Assembly: GCA_964574985.1 (NCBI GenBank)
Contig: CAZNPH010000004.1
Coordinates: forward strand, 1-64,000
Direction: 5' to 3'
DNA from: CAZNPH01 sp964574985
GTDB taxonomy: Bacteria; Bacteroidota; Bacteroidia; Bacteroidales; SM23-62
DNA: 64,000 nucleotides
The translations under genes were made by a program, and so were the position numbers. Under the pieces are notes generated by a model. That model was not told where the DNA came from, ran no database searches, and saw only the letters and a list, made by a program, of their open reading frames with translations. Shown piece after piece: positions 17,502-26,905 of this stretch; position 1 is the first letter of the stretch; each line of letters opens with the position of its first letter.

Positions 17502-18497
17502 TTAGGGTACTTCAATGGTGTTCAGAATATCCGAAATGATCTCTCCGGACGTAATGTTTTCGGCCTCGGCTTCATAGGTCAGTCCGATCCTGTGCCTGAG
17601 GATGTCATGGCAAACCTTGCGAACGTCCTCAGGGATCACATAGCCCCTCCTTCTGATGAAGGCATAGGCTTTCGAAGCCATGGCCAGAAAAATACTGGCC
17701 CGGGGAGAGGCTCCGTACTGGATCATATTTTTATATTTCCCCAGATCATATTCCTCCGGAAAACGGGTGGAAAAAACAATATCCAGGATGTACCGCTCTA
17801 TTTTTTCATCCATGTATACCTCCTTGACCACATTTCTTGCTTTCAGGATATCCCCGGGCTTCATAACGGTTTGTGCGCTGGGGAATTCCCTGGCGATGTT
17901 TTCCCGCAGGATCATTTTTTCTTCTTCCTTGTCCGGATATCCGATGATCACCTTCAGCATAAACCTGTCAACCTGTGCTTCGGGCAGTGGGTATGTTCCT
18001 TCCTGTTCGATGGGATTCTGGGTGGCAAGTACCATGAAGGGCTGATCCAGAAAATGGGTTTCACTTCCTATGGTAACCTGTTTTTCCTGCATGGCCTCAA
18101 GCAAAGCGCTCTGAACCTTGGCCGGAGAACGGTTTATTTCATCGGCCAGGATAAAATTCGCAAAAACGGGACCTTTCTTGACCATAAACTCTTCTTTTTT
18201 CTGGCTGTATATCATGGTCCCGATAAGATCTGCAGGCAGCAGGTCGGGAGTGAACTGGATTCTGCTGAATCTGGCATCGATGGTATTGGCCAGGGTATTG
18301 ACCGCCAAAGTCTTGGCCAGTCCGGGTACCCCTTCCAGCAAAATATGACCATCGGTGAGCAAACCGATCAACAGACTGTCCAAGAGGTGTTTCTGGCCAA
18401 TGATCACCTTACCCATTTCCAGGGTGATCACTTCTGTAAACGCGCTTTCCTCTTTGATGCGCTCATTCAATTCCTTGATGTTCACACTTGAATTCAT
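17502..18497 (-). CDS. moxR: MoxR-type AAA+ ATPase
   Basis: The first gene of the Bat operon. Its 331-aa product has a Walker A-type loop (LLEGVPGLAKT, about 74-84), a Walker B motif in ILADEINRSPAK (about 136-147), sensor 1 (VLATQNPIEQEGTYPLPEAQ start) and the AAA lid at the C-terminus. MoxR ATPases act as chaperones that help fold or activate VWA-domain proteins. Here the DUF58 protein, BatA and BatB are obvious clients. It is cytoplasmic and divergent from truA across 90 bp, where a near-match to the -7 box (TAATCTTTG, about 18526-18534, minus strand) could start the operon. Confidence 0.93.
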   Translation of the reverse strand: MNSSVNIKELNERIKEESAFTEVITLEMGKVIIGQKHLLDSLLIGLLTDGHILLEGVPGLAKTLAVNTLANTIDARFSRIQFTPDLLPADLIGTMIYSQKKEEFMVKKGPVFANFILADEINRSPAKVQSALLEAMQEKQVTIGSETHFLDQPFMVLATQNPIEQEGTYPLPEAQVDRFMLKVIIGYPDKEEEKMILRENIAREFPSAQTVMKPGDILKARNVVKEVYMDEKIERYILDIVFSTRFPEEYDLGKYKNMIQYGASPRASIFLAMASKAYAFIRRRGYVIPEDVRKVCHDILRHRIGLTYEAEAENITSGEIISDILNTIEVP

Positions 18498-18587
18498 GAT
18501 GTTGAGATTTCAAGAACGTCTGGTTTCTGCAAAGATTATAATTTTTTGTGTTAAAATATGTTAATTTCATGTTCTGAATACTATTCC

Positions 18588-19355
18588 ATGCAGGATAGTC
18601 AAAAATACCGGTATCTTATCAGGATGTCTTTCAAGGGGACCCGTTTTCACGGATGGCAGGATCAGCCCAACGCGTTGACGGTTCAGGGGATATTGAATGA
18701 AAAACTGTCCATGTTGCTGGGCAGGCCAATCAATGCAACAGGTGCAGGCAGAACCGACACCGGAGTGCATGCTGCCGGGTTTTACGCGCATTTTGATGGC
18801 AACGCGGCGGGCATGGAAAGGGACCATAAATTCCTTTTCAGATTGAATTGTGTCCTTCCTCCCGATATCGCGGTCCAAAGGATCATACCCGTTCCCGGGA
18901 GTTTTCATGCACGGTATGATGCCATTTCGCGTACATACCGTTATACCATACTGAAACAAAAGGATCCGTTCAGGAATGATTTCGGGTATTACCTGAGCCG
19001 GGAACTGAATATCAAAGCGATCCGCCAGGCAACAGAGATTATCAGAGGTTATGAGGATTTTAAATGTTTCAGCCGTACAGGCAGTGATGTAAAAAACCAT
19101 ATTTGCAGAATTATGGAAAGCACCTGGGAGCACCTGGGACATTCTCTGGTTTTCACCATAACCGCAAACCGTTTTCTCCGGAATATGGTCAGGGCGATAG
19201 CCGGAACCATGATCGATGTGGGGACCGGAAAAATGATGCCCCGGGATCTTCACAGGATCCTGGAAAGCAGGGATCGTTCACTTGCAGGCCGGACAGTTCC
19301 TGCCCGGGGATTGTGCTTAACTGCAATAAAATATCCGGAAGGGATACTGGATTGA
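18588..19355 (+). CDS. truA: tRNA pseudouridine(38-40) synthase
   Basis: TruA converts uridines 38-40 of the tRNA anticodon arm to pseudouridine. The catalytic aspartate lies in GAGRTDTGVHA. The blocks FKGTRFHGWQ, LNCVLPPDIAV, FHARYDAISRTYRY and NRFLRNMVRAI are family signatures. Starting at the ATG at 18588 (MQDSQKYRYLI) the protein is 255 aa, the usual size. A start at 18558 would add ten residues with no counterpart. It converges on aroE, 10 bp away. Confidence 0.95.
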   Translation: MQDSQKYRYLIRMSFKGTRFHGWQDQPNALTVQGILNEKLSMLLGRPINATGAGRTDTGVHAAGFYAHFDGNAAGMERDHKFLFRLNCVLPPDIAVQRIIPVPGSFHARYDAISRTYRYTILKQKDPFRNDFGYYLSRELNIKAIRQATEIIRGYEDFKCFSRTGSDVKNHICRIMESTWEHLGHSLVFTITANRFLRNMVRAIAGTMIDVGTGKMMPRDLHRILESRDRSLAGRTVPARGLCLTAIKYPEGILD

Positions 19356-19365
19356 AAAGGACCCG

Positions 19366-20109
19366 TTACCCATTCCATATTTCCCAGGATTTTTCTGCCT
19401 GTAAATGGAGCATCCGGAGTCCGTTGATGGTTTTTGCCCCTCTTTTCATGCCGTATTCAAGGAAACGGGTGGTGGGCGGATTATAGATCAGGTCATACAG
19501 GATATGATCAGGACTTATTAAATCATAAGGAACCGGGGGAAATCCTTCGGTTTTTGGATAAGTTCCCAGGGGCGTTGTATTGATGATGATAAGATGTTCC
19601 TTCATGACTTTTTCACCGAGGTCTGCATAACCTGCCTGGTTACCGGAAGGATTCCTGGAGATGATGAGCACATCGATATTCATCTGTTTCAGAACATATT
19701 CAACCGCTTTGGAAGCTCCCCCGGAACCAAGGATAAGGGCTTTTCCGTGTTTGGGTTCAACCAGCGGGGACAGGGAGTGGTAAAATCCGAAAACATCCGT
19801 ATTGAAACCGGTAGTATCAACTTTTCCCTGTTTTCTCCTGATCAGGATGGTATTGACTGCACCGATCGTCCGGGGAATTTCATCAAGCTTATCCAAAAAT
19901 GACAAAACTTGTTCTTTGTAGGGAATGGTTACATTCAGACCGGACAGGTCCGGATGATCATTGATCAGATCACGGACTTCCCCGATTTGTTTTATGGGAA
20001 AATTCCTGTATTCCGCGTCGGGGATTTTTTCGCGTTGAAATTTCTCCCTGAAATATCCTTCCGAAAAAGAATGCTCCAGCGGATAACCAATTAATCCATA
20101 TAACCTCAT
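19366..20109 (-). CDS. aroE: Shikimate dehydrogenase
   Basis: AroE reduces 3-dehydroshikimate to shikimate with NADPH in aromatic amino acid synthesis. Visible features are YPLEHSFS (shikimate binding), NVTIPYKE with the catalytic lysine, the dinucleotide loop LGSGGASKAV and the family NTTPLGTYP. At 247 aa it is slightly short, as in other Bacteroidota. The ATG overlaps the stop of the DUF368 gene (ATGA), and it closes a long co-directional run of genes. Confidence 0.95.
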   Translation of the reverse strand: MRLYGLIGYPLEHSFSEGYFREKFQREKIPDAEYRNFPIKQIGEVRDLINDHPDLSGLNVTIPYKEQVLSFLDKLDEIPRTIGAVNTILIRRKQGKVDTTGFNTDVFGFYHSLSPLVEPKHGKALILGSGGASKAVEYVLKQMNIDVLIISRNPSGNQAGYADLGEKVMKEHLIIINTTPLGTYPKTEGFPPVPYDLISPDHILYDLIYNPPTTRFLEYGMKRGAKTINGLRMLHLQAEKSWEIWNG

Positions 20110-21035
20110 GATCTTTTTTTACCAAGTCCTTCCATGATCAATATCAAAATAATCCCGGCCGACATGCAAATGATCGCCTGCAGGAGCATCGGATCTTTTC
20201 CGGTAACCGACCCGTACAGTTCAGGCAATGCATTCCTGAGCATTTGTTTGCCTGCGCTACCGGTTATTTCGGGAGCACCTGCCGCAATTTTCCATGGCCA
20301 GATTTTGTTGAGCGACCCCACCATGAAACCTGCCAGCATGGCGATGGTCAGATGATGGTATTTTCTGAGCAGCCAGGAAAGGAAGTTTGAAAAACCAATC
20401 AATCCTGCAACCGCACCTGCGGTAAGCACTGCAATGGTCCCGAAATATCCTTCATTCAGGGCATTCAGAATATATTCATATTTCCCGAGCAGAAGGAGAA
20501 TGAAACTTCCGGATATGCCGGGAAGGATCATTGCACAGATGGCCAGTGCCCCGGAAATAAAAATGAACCATATTTCTTCGGTGGTTTCGGCCGGGGTAAT
20601 ATGGGTAACGAAACAGGCAGCAGCAATACCGCCAAGCAGGGAAAAAACATAGGAAACTTTCCACTGTTTGATGTTCCTGGCGACAAATACAGCAGAAGCA
20701 ATGACCAGACCGAAAAAAAATGACCAGATCAAAATGGCCTGATGTATCAGCAGGTATTCAAGCAAACGGGCGAGGGTCAGCACACTGATCAGGATCCCGG
20801 TGGCCACGGACAACAGGAAATTGCCGTGTATATGCTTCCAGAAAGCAGAAAATCCCCGGGAAAACAGCAATTTCATGGAACCCGGCCCAATCGAACGGAT
20901 GGACTCGATGAGCTCTTCGTAAATTCCCGAAATAAATGCAATGGTCCCCCCGGAAACCCCCGGCACTATATCGGCAGCCCCCATTCCCATGCCCTTGAAA
21001 CCCAGAAGAAGGTAATCTGTGAACCTTCTGGTCAT
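20106..21035 (-). CDS. DUF368 membrane protein
   Basis: An integral membrane protein (309 aa) with about 8-9 helices. The family signature GMGAADIVPGVSGGTIAFISGIYEE lies at the N-terminus (about 15-39), and a second, related motif, ILPGISGSFILLLLGKYE, about 160 residues later indicates an internal repeat. DUF368 proteins have been connected with undecaprenyl phosphate recycling in some bacteria; this is family knowledge that I cannot verify here. It overlaps comA and aroE by 4 bp each, so translation is coupled. Confidence 0.88.
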   Translation of the reverse strand: MTRRFTDYLLLGFKGMGMGAADIVPGVSGGTIAFISGIYEELIESIRSIGPGSMKLLFSRGFSAFWKHIHGNFLLSVATGILISVLTLARLLEYLLIHQAILIWSFFFGLVIASAVFVARNIKQWKVSYVFSLLGGIAAACFVTHITPAETTEEIWFIFISGALAICAMILPGISGSFILLLLGKYEYILNALNEGYFGTIAVLTAGAVAGLIGFSNFLSWLLRKYHHLTIAMLAGFMVGSLNKIWPWKIAAGAPEITGSAGKQMLRNALPELYGSVTGKDPMLLQAIICMSAGIILILIMEGLGKKRS

Positions 21036-21814
21036 AACTTCCTGTCTTGCAAAGATCCGGGAAGGAAATCAAAGAAAGTGTCTCCCCTGAGTCCGAGCCG
21101 CAGGGTTTCCAGGGCAACCACATCTGCGGTGGCTACGTTGCCCAGGTTTACATTGGACCCGAAATTCTTGATGAACCATACCTGCTGGCTTTTATTGGGC
21201 GCTTCCCAGAGGATATTGCCGGTGGGGATATTTTTTGCGATGTCATCGATCAGTTCCTTATCGGCACTGCCATTGCTCTTGTAAATACCGATCGTACCAC
21301 TCTCCCTGGCTTCTGCAATGACTTTCCATGAACCTGCTTCCAGCTCCGTTTTCATCATGGAAACCCACTTTTCATGGGAGATCTCAAGTCCTCTCACCTT
21401 ATACCCCACTTCAGAAAGCACCTGGATCTGCCCCGATAATTTCCGGATATATTCCGTTTTTTCCTCATGGGGCATGTACATCGATCCATCCGATACTTCA
21501 ACCATATCCACTCCCTGCAGATCGACGAACTTCCGGAATTCATCAAAACGGTTGCGGATGATAAAAGCTTCAAACAATGTTCCTCCAAAATAGGTTTTCA
21601 TGTTTGCTTCCCGGTAGACTTTGATCTTTTTTTTGAGATCAGCGGTGATCAATGCCGTTCCGAACCCGAATTTCACCAGATCGGTAAAACCACCGGAAGA
21701 AGCCACAAAATTTTCTGCTTCCCTGAGACTAAGCCCTTTGTCCATCATCATGGTAATACCTGATTCTCTGGGCTTTGGGCTTCTTTCCGGGACAAATGGT
21801 AAATCATGATTCAT
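21032..21814 (-). CDS. Phosphosulfolactate synthase-like protein (ComA family)
   Basis: This 260-aa TIM-barrel protein belongs to the ComA family, whose archetype adds sulfite to phosphoenolpyruvate. Conserved stretches include GGFTDLVKFGFGTAL, NMKTYFGGTLFEAF, VEVSDGSMYMP and IWEAPNKSQQVWFIKNFG. ComA is best known from coenzyme M synthesis in methanogens, but homologues are widespread in Bacteroidota. No comB or comC gene is nearby, so the end product is unknown; sulfolactate is possible. The stop overlaps the DUF368 start by 4 bp and the gene lies 11 bp after the TPR gene. Confidence 0.85.
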   Translation of the reverse strand: MNHDLPFVPERSPKPRESGITMMMDKGLSLREAENFVASSGGFTDLVKFGFGTALITADLKKKIKVYREANMKTYFGGTLFEAFIIRNRFDEFRKFVDLQGVDMVEVSDGSMYMPHEEKTEYIRKLSGQIQVLSEVGYKVRGLEISHEKWVSMMKTELEAGSWKVIAEARESGTIGIYKSNGSADKELIDDIAKNIPTGNILWEAPNKSQQVWFIKNFGSNVNLGNVATADVVALETLRLGLRGDTFFDFLPGSLQDRKL

Positions 21815-21825
21815 AATCTGGGATT

Positions 21826-23265
21826 TTATGATTTGTTGTTGTATTTTCCGATCAGTTGCTGAATATGCTTTTTTGCTTTTCCTGTAGGGTAGAAGGCATA
21901 AAATTCTTCCCTGCGCGAAGGATCAAGCCGGAGTGCCTTTTCCAGCATGCGGTAACCGCTTTTTTTCCTGCCGGACAGGAAATAATATGCCGCAAGCCGG
22001 TAAGAGATCGAAGGCACATCGTCATTGTATTCGAAGGCGGTCAGCAGGGCGCTGATGGCCCGCTCGATGCTGCCGGATAATTCCAATTCCGACAATTCCA
22101 GCCAGGATTTATAATCAAATACATCAATGTCAACGGTTTTTCTCAACGCGATCCGCGCATCGGAAAAATTTCCGGCCGATTTATGGAGCGAAGCCAGTGC
22201 CTGCCAGTAAAAAGCGTTTTCCGGATCGAGGGAAACTGCCTTGTTGTAATGGTAAATGGCATCATCCAGGTGGCCTTTGTTTTTCAGGGCACTTCCCATA
22301 CCGACCCATGCTTCGGCATGTCCTGACTCAAGTTCGATGGATCGTGCAAAATAATCCTTGGCCTTTTCATTTTGTCCGAGTTTGAGAAAACAATTGCCGG
22401 CATGATTCAGTGCAATGATATTTTCCGGTTCGACGGCCAGAAAATCCTGATAGCTTAGGGCTGCATGGCGATATTCTCCCGACATGTAAAGTGTATCCGC
22501 CTTTTTTAGCAAGGCAGAAGCATACCGTTCATTGATCGCTATGGCGAAGTTAAATGCCTCTATGGCCTTTTCAAATTGATTGGTTTTGTAATACAGCATG
22601 CCGAGGTTGTACCATACATTTTCCGAAAAGGGATCGTAATCGAGGTATTTCCTGTAATATTCAATGGCTTTGTTGTATTCATGCAGATGCTCGTGAGCAT
22701 TTGCAATGTCATAGAACAATTCAAAATTGCTCCGGTCATTGTGATATGCCCTCATCAGGTACTTCAATGCAATGCGGAAATGATGCGCGTATTCAAAGGA
22801 AAGGGCGATTTCAAAAAGGACATCATCCTGGTCCTCCCCCGCCAGTTCAAGCGCTTTTTCAAAGCTGGTCACTGCTTCTTTGATTTTTCCTGTCTGGCAG
22901 AAAACCGAACCTTTGATCATATGAATATCACCATTTTCCGGATCACGCTGTTCGATGGCATGAAGCATGATCATGGCTTCCCGGTGGTTTTTCCTATCGG
23001 CAAGTGCCTGCGCTTTTTTCAACGGCAGGGACAGGGCGCCGGGGTGTTGTTTTATTCCCTGTTCCGAGGCATCAATGGCGTGATCGACTTGTCCGGTTTC
23101 AAGATAATAATCAATGATGTTTTCAAATTCATCCACATCAAAGTAACGGATCTCCTGATTCCGGATCATTTGTTCATACTGGCTCAGTATGTTCCTGAAT
23201 TCAGATCCTCTTTCCGGATATTCCCATTCTTCATCCATTCCAGCAAGTTCAGTTAAAACAATCAA
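21826..23265 (-). CDS. Large TPR protein
   Basis: A soluble 479-aa protein made of about 12 consecutive tetratricopeptide repeats (from about residue 45 to 460), for example YNLGMLYYKTNQFEKAIEAF. There is no signal peptide, membrane helix or catalytic domain. TPR arrays mediate protein-protein contacts. In related genomes a TPR gene of this type is commonly next to comA, DUF368 and aroE. The start overlaps the stop of the GH84-like gene (ATGA). Binding partner unknown. Confidence 0.85.
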   Translation of the reverse strand: MIVLTELAGMDEEWEYPERGSEFRNILSQYEQMIRNQEIRYFDVDEFENIIDYYLETGQVDHAIDASEQGIKQHPGALSLPLKKAQALADRKNHREAMIMLHAIEQRDPENGDIHMIKGSVFCQTGKIKEAVTSFEKALELAGEDQDDVLFEIALSFEYAHHFRIALKYLMRAYHNDRSNFELFYDIANAHEHLHEYNKAIEYYRKYLDYDPFSENVWYNLGMLYYKTNQFEKAIEAFNFAIAINERYASALLKKADTLYMSGEYRHAALSYQDFLAVEPENIIALNHAGNCFLKLGQNEKAKDYFARSIELESGHAEAWVGMGSALKNKGHLDDAIYHYNKAVSLDPENAFYWQALASLHKSAGNFSDARIALRKTVDIDVFDYKSWLELSELELSGSIERAISALLTAFEYNDDVPSISYRLAAYYFLSGRKKSGYRMLEKALRLDPSRREEFYAFYPTGKAKKHIQQLIGKYNNKS

Positions 23266-25904
23266 TTGTCTGCGTATGCATCCATAAGCTTTGCAAACCG
23301 TTCGATCAAATCGTCTTTCAGGATCAACAATTCCCTGAGTAAATCCGGGTTGTTTTCAAGCCTGTGATGCAGTATACCGGTTTCCTCTTCGATAAAATCA
23401 AGAAATTCAGCACCCATTCTGATATAACGGTTGGCATAACCTTTTTGCTCGATCAACAAACATACATTAAGCAATCCGTAATAAGCCTCGTTAAAGAAAA
23501 TCAAATGTTTTGCAGTCTGGTTGCCGAAGTTCAGAACCAATGCCTTCCATAATGAGTAATCCGGATCATAATCCTTTGAATTCCAAAGATAATCGGCAAC
23601 CGTAGCATATTTGATTTTGTAAATTTCCGAAGAAACATGGCCATTTACAAAAACGCTTTCCCTGAAATTCACATCATCGAAGCCCCCGGGCAAATGAACA
23701 TCATAGGGTTCGAACAAATTGCACATTCGTACTTTCCCGGGATAATGAACAGGATAACCGCCATAGCTTTGTTCAATGCTCCGTGCATACAGGGAGTTGT
23801 CCCAGAAAACAGGTTTTTTCCCTGCCATGTCATGAAAATTCATGTAATCGGCATGATCGACCGAAAGGGACCGGAGTGTTGGTCCTGTCCATACAATGCC
23901 AACGTCACCGGGTATCCGGACTGATAAATCATTGTAATAGATTTCAGCAAGTCCCCGGCTCATATTTGCTGATTCATTAAAACAATAAGGGGGCACAATA
24001 TCCATCTGAATCTTTGTTCCCCATTTCCGTGCCATGCGGTCTATCTTCAGGATGATGTCATCCATCGCATGATTTTCTGTGCCGTTCACGGTATGACACA
24101 TAACCATTTCGTTTTTGCGGCAAGGGAAATAATAGCCGGAAAACAACATAAACGAATGAATACCGGAACCAGCGGCATGGCGAACAGTCTTCAGTATTTC
24201 CGCATCCTGACCGGGATGGTCATCCTCTGCCACATGAGGGTTTGGTTTACGGCAATAGCCCTGGTCCATCAGATATTTATCATGGAAGCAACTGCCGATC
24301 AATATACCCGGTTCGACCACCCGCTGCCTGTCCAGTATCTGACCGATCCGGCGCATGCCTTCCCTGAAGATCTGGTTTTCCTGTTTTTTCTCCGGGCCAA
24401 TTGATTTGATGATATATGCCCTGTTCAATTTACAGGAAGTCATCTTTTCCATGGCCCGGATGTCGGCGTCGATCTGTTCCGGCTCTTCCCAGCGGCTGAG
24501 GGGATATGAACGGATACGGAAATCGGGATAGTCAATGATCCCGGCATGCCGATAGGTGAAAGCAGTATCCGAAAACAACTGGATGGCGGTGGTGGCTGCA
24601 TAGTAATCACCGGCCGGAAGGTTTCCCGCCAGGTAAACAAGGTTTCTGTACAAAGAATCCCTGCAGATCACATAGCCCTGTTCATGCCCGTCAATATTTT
24701 CAAGTCTGTGCTTTCCGTATCTTCTTTGAAAAATGCCGGTCTGTCCGATGCTGAATACCAATCCGCCGGACTCGATCTGATTTTCCTGAATGTCCTCCTG
24801 TACACTGATCTCTTTATGGTTCAGGGAAGAGGTATCCAGTTTATGGATCAACCTGTTCAGATGACCGGCCAGCAATTGTCCTGCAGCACGGGTTTGCACC
24901 GGGGCGTTCCGCGGAACAATGATTGCCGGAAGTCTTTTCCCGGACATCCCCGGGTCATAATAGACGAATGTTTCAGCCGGCCGGACTTCTTTTGGCTGAG
25001 GTATCAGCAGATCGGTTTTGGCAAAAGATGAATCAAAGTATTTTTCCATCTTTTCCATTGGAGTGAAATTCCACCTGGAAAAACGAAAATCCACCTGGTC
25101 TATCCACATGGTCCCACTGCCCTTGAGACCGAGAAAGCACCTGATATATTTTGCTTCATCAGGAATATCCCCTTCAAAAAAAGGATAATTGGCGGATTTG
25201 CCTCTGATCCGGGACCAACCGAACCGTTCAATCTGCCATAGGTTGGAAAAAGAATACCCTTTGAAGGAATTATCGATCATGATGTCCCTGAACGGATCCA
25301 TCATTTCGCCTGAGATCAGCAACTTGTTTTTGTCATAAAACAGCAAACGGATATCGATCCCGTCATAGATCTTCGTTCCGAGTCTGCTCGTCGGGGAACG
25401 GATATCTTCCAGCCGGACATGGTATGTAAACAGATAGTTGCCGGGAATCACCCGGATATAATCACTGATGATGCCCTCGCCCTGCTCGTCTGTCTCATTG
25501 GCGGTTTCTCTTATCACCTTAACCGAATGCCTTCCGTGAAATACTTCATTTTCGCTGTAAACCGTATCCATTTTTGTATCCACCCAGTATACGTGATCTC
25601 CCACTTTTTTCCAGCCCTGAATATTGTAACTGAACACCGTTGAATCCAGATCGATCATTTTCCCGGATTCAAATGAGGGATTGACCAGCAGATTGCCTTT
25701 TTCAACATTGATGATCCTCTGACGCAATGGAACAGTCAGGGGGTCCGCACTGGACCAGGCAGGGGCGGCAATATCCCCGATCTTTCCGGGGCGGCATCCG
25801 GTTGCGGCGGCCAGCAGGATCAAAAACAGAAAAAGCACGCTTTGTCCTCTCTCCGGAGCCAACAGGTAAAGCTTGTTCTTATTATGAATATCCATTTGAT
25901 CCAT
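23262..25904 (-). CDS. GH84-like lipoprotein with missing catalytic aspartates
   Basis: A lipoprotein (880 aa) with a signal peptide and lipobox ending at C37 (AAATGC). Residues about 50-280 form a beta-rich, carbohydrate-binding-like module (NPSFESG, HSVKVIRE). Residues about 300-460 look like the alpha/beta domain that precedes GH84/GH20 barrels (IPQPKEV, YVICRDSLYRNLVYLAGNL). Residues about 465-740 resemble a GH84 (O-GlcNAcase) barrel: CKLNRAYI, the IVWTGP strand and the PVFWDN strand are in order. The catalytic Asp-Asp pair expected at the strand FMLFSG is replaced by M586-L587. It is either a non-catalytic binding protein or a divergent enzyme. Homology is judged by eye. The stop overlaps the TPR start by 4 bp. 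Confidence 0.65.
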   Translation of the reverse strand: MDQMDIHNKNKLYLLAPERGQSVLFLFLILLAAATGCRPGKIGDIAAPAWSSADPLTVPLRQRIINVEKGNLLVNPSFESGKMIDLDSTVFSYNIQGWKKVGDHVYWVDTKMDTVYSENEVFHGRHSVKVIRETANETDEQGEGIISDYIRVIPGNYLFTYHVRLEDIRSPTSRLGTKIYDGIDIRLLFYDKNKLLISGEMMDPFRDIMIDNSFKGYSFSNLWQIERFGWSRIRGKSANYPFFEGDIPDEAKYIRCFLGLKGSGTMWIDQVDFRFSRWNFTPMEKMEKYFDSSFAKTDLLIPQPKEVRPAETFVYYDPGMSGKRLPAIIVPRNAPVQTRAAGQLLAGHLNRLIHKLDTSSLNHKEISVQEDIQENQIESGGLVFSIGQTGIFQRRYGKHRLENIDGHEQGYVICRDSLYRNLVYLAGNLPAGDYYAATTAIQLFSDTAFTYRHAGIIDYPDFRIRSYPLSRWEEPEQIDADIRAMEKMTSCKLNRAYIIKSIGPEKKQENQIFREGMRRIGQILDRQRVVEPGILIGSCFHDKYLMDQGYCRKPNPHVAEDDHPGQDAEILKTVRHAAGSGIHSFMLFSGYYFPCRKNEMVMCHTVNGTENHAMDDIILKIDRMARKWGTKIQMDIVPPYCFNESANMSRGLAEIYYNDLSVRIPGDVGIVWTGPTLRSLSVDHADYMNFHDMAGKKPVFWDNSLYARSIEQSYGGYPVHYPGKVRMCNLFEPYDVHLPGGFDDVNFRESVFVNGHVSSEIYKIKYATVADYLWNSKDYDPDYSLWKALVLNFGNQTAKHLIFFNEAYYGLLNVCLLIEQKGYANRYIRMGAEFLDFIEEETGILHHRLENNPDLLRELLILKDDLIERFAKLMDAYADN

Positions 25905-25999
25905 GCTGAATCACAAAGATAGATATGAAAATCCATTCACCGTTTAATTTTGAATGAAATTTTCAGGGGAAAAGGGGAATGCTATAAACATGAAAAGGC

Positions 26000-26893
26000 T
26001 CAGCCGGAAAGCTGCGGATAAATCTCCGCTTTCGCGGCCAGCAGGGTATTTTTCAGGAGAGATACCCGGGTCATGGGTCCTACCCCCCCCGGAACGGGAG
26101 TGATGTAACTGCATTGCGGGGCCACCTCATCAAACAGTACATCACCGGCCAGTTTCCAGCCCGATTTGGACTGACCGGATCTGATCCGGGTGGTGCCCAC
26201 ATCGATGACCACAGCTCCTTCTTTTACCATCCCGGCGGTAAGAAAGCCTGGATTTCCCATGGCGGCCACAACGATATCTGCATTCCGGGTATGTATGGCA
26301 ATATCAGGGGTCCGGCTGTGACACAAGGTAACGGTTGCATTTCCCTGAGCGGTTTTACGGGACAACAGAATGCTCAGGGGGCGTCCGACAATATTGCTTC
26401 TCCCGAGGATCACACAATTCTTCCCTTCGGTGGCAATGTCATACCTCCTGATCAATTCAACAATCCCGGCCGGTGTGGCCGATACAAAAGAGGGTAAACC
26501 GAGAATGGTCCGGCCGTTGTTCATGGGATGGAAACCATCCACATCTTTCCGGTAATCAATGGCTTCGATGATCCTTCTTTCAAGAATATGTTCCGGCAGG
26601 GGCAACTGTACAATGACTCCGTCAATATCGCTGTTTTTGTTGATCTCCCCTACCTTGTCCACCAGTTCAGATTCCGGTACGTCTTCTTCATAACGGATCA
26701 GTGTAGACCTGAACCCCACCTGTTCACAATCCCTGATCTTGTATTTGACATAGGTTTCGCTTGCTCCGTCGTGTCCTGCCAGGATTATTGCAAGGTGCGG
26801 ACTTCTCCTGCCAACGGAAGCAAGTTTTTTTACTTCCATGTCAATTTCATTCTTGATGATCCGGGCAGTTGCTTTTCCGTCTAAAATCTTCAT
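26000..26893 (-). CDS. folD: Methylenetetrahydrofolate dehydrogenase/cyclohydrolase
   Basis: FolD interconverts 5,10-methylene-, 5,10-methenyl- and 10-formyl-tetrahydrofolate. The signature YVKYKIRDCEQVGF, including the catalytic lysine, is present. So are VQLPLPEHI, KDVDGFHPMN, the NADP loop ILGRSNIVGRP and the C-terminal PGGVGPMT. At 297 aa it is of normal length. It lies 12 bp after ffh and is probably co-transcribed with it. Confidence 0.96.
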   Translation of the reverse strand: MKILDGKATARIIKNEIDMEVKKLASVGRRSPHLAIILAGHDGASETYVKYKIRDCEQVGFRSTLIRYEEDVPESELVDKVGEINKNSDIDGVIVQLPLPEHILERRIIEAIDYRKDVDGFHPMNNGRTILGLPSFVSATPAGIVELIRRYDIATEGKNCVILGRSNIVGRPLSILLSRKTAQGNATVTLCHSRTPDIAIHTRNADIVVAAMGNPGFLTAGMVKEGAVVIDVGTTRIRSGQSKSGWKLAGDVLFDEVAPQCSYITPVPGGVGPMTRVSLLKNTLLAAKAEIYPQLSG

Positions 26894-26905
26894 GCAATGT
26901 TGTAT

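Noticed and set aside
17475..18491. 338-codon plus-strand open frame opposite moxR
   Set aside because: Antisense shadow of the MoxR ATPase; phenylalanine-rich translation without homology.
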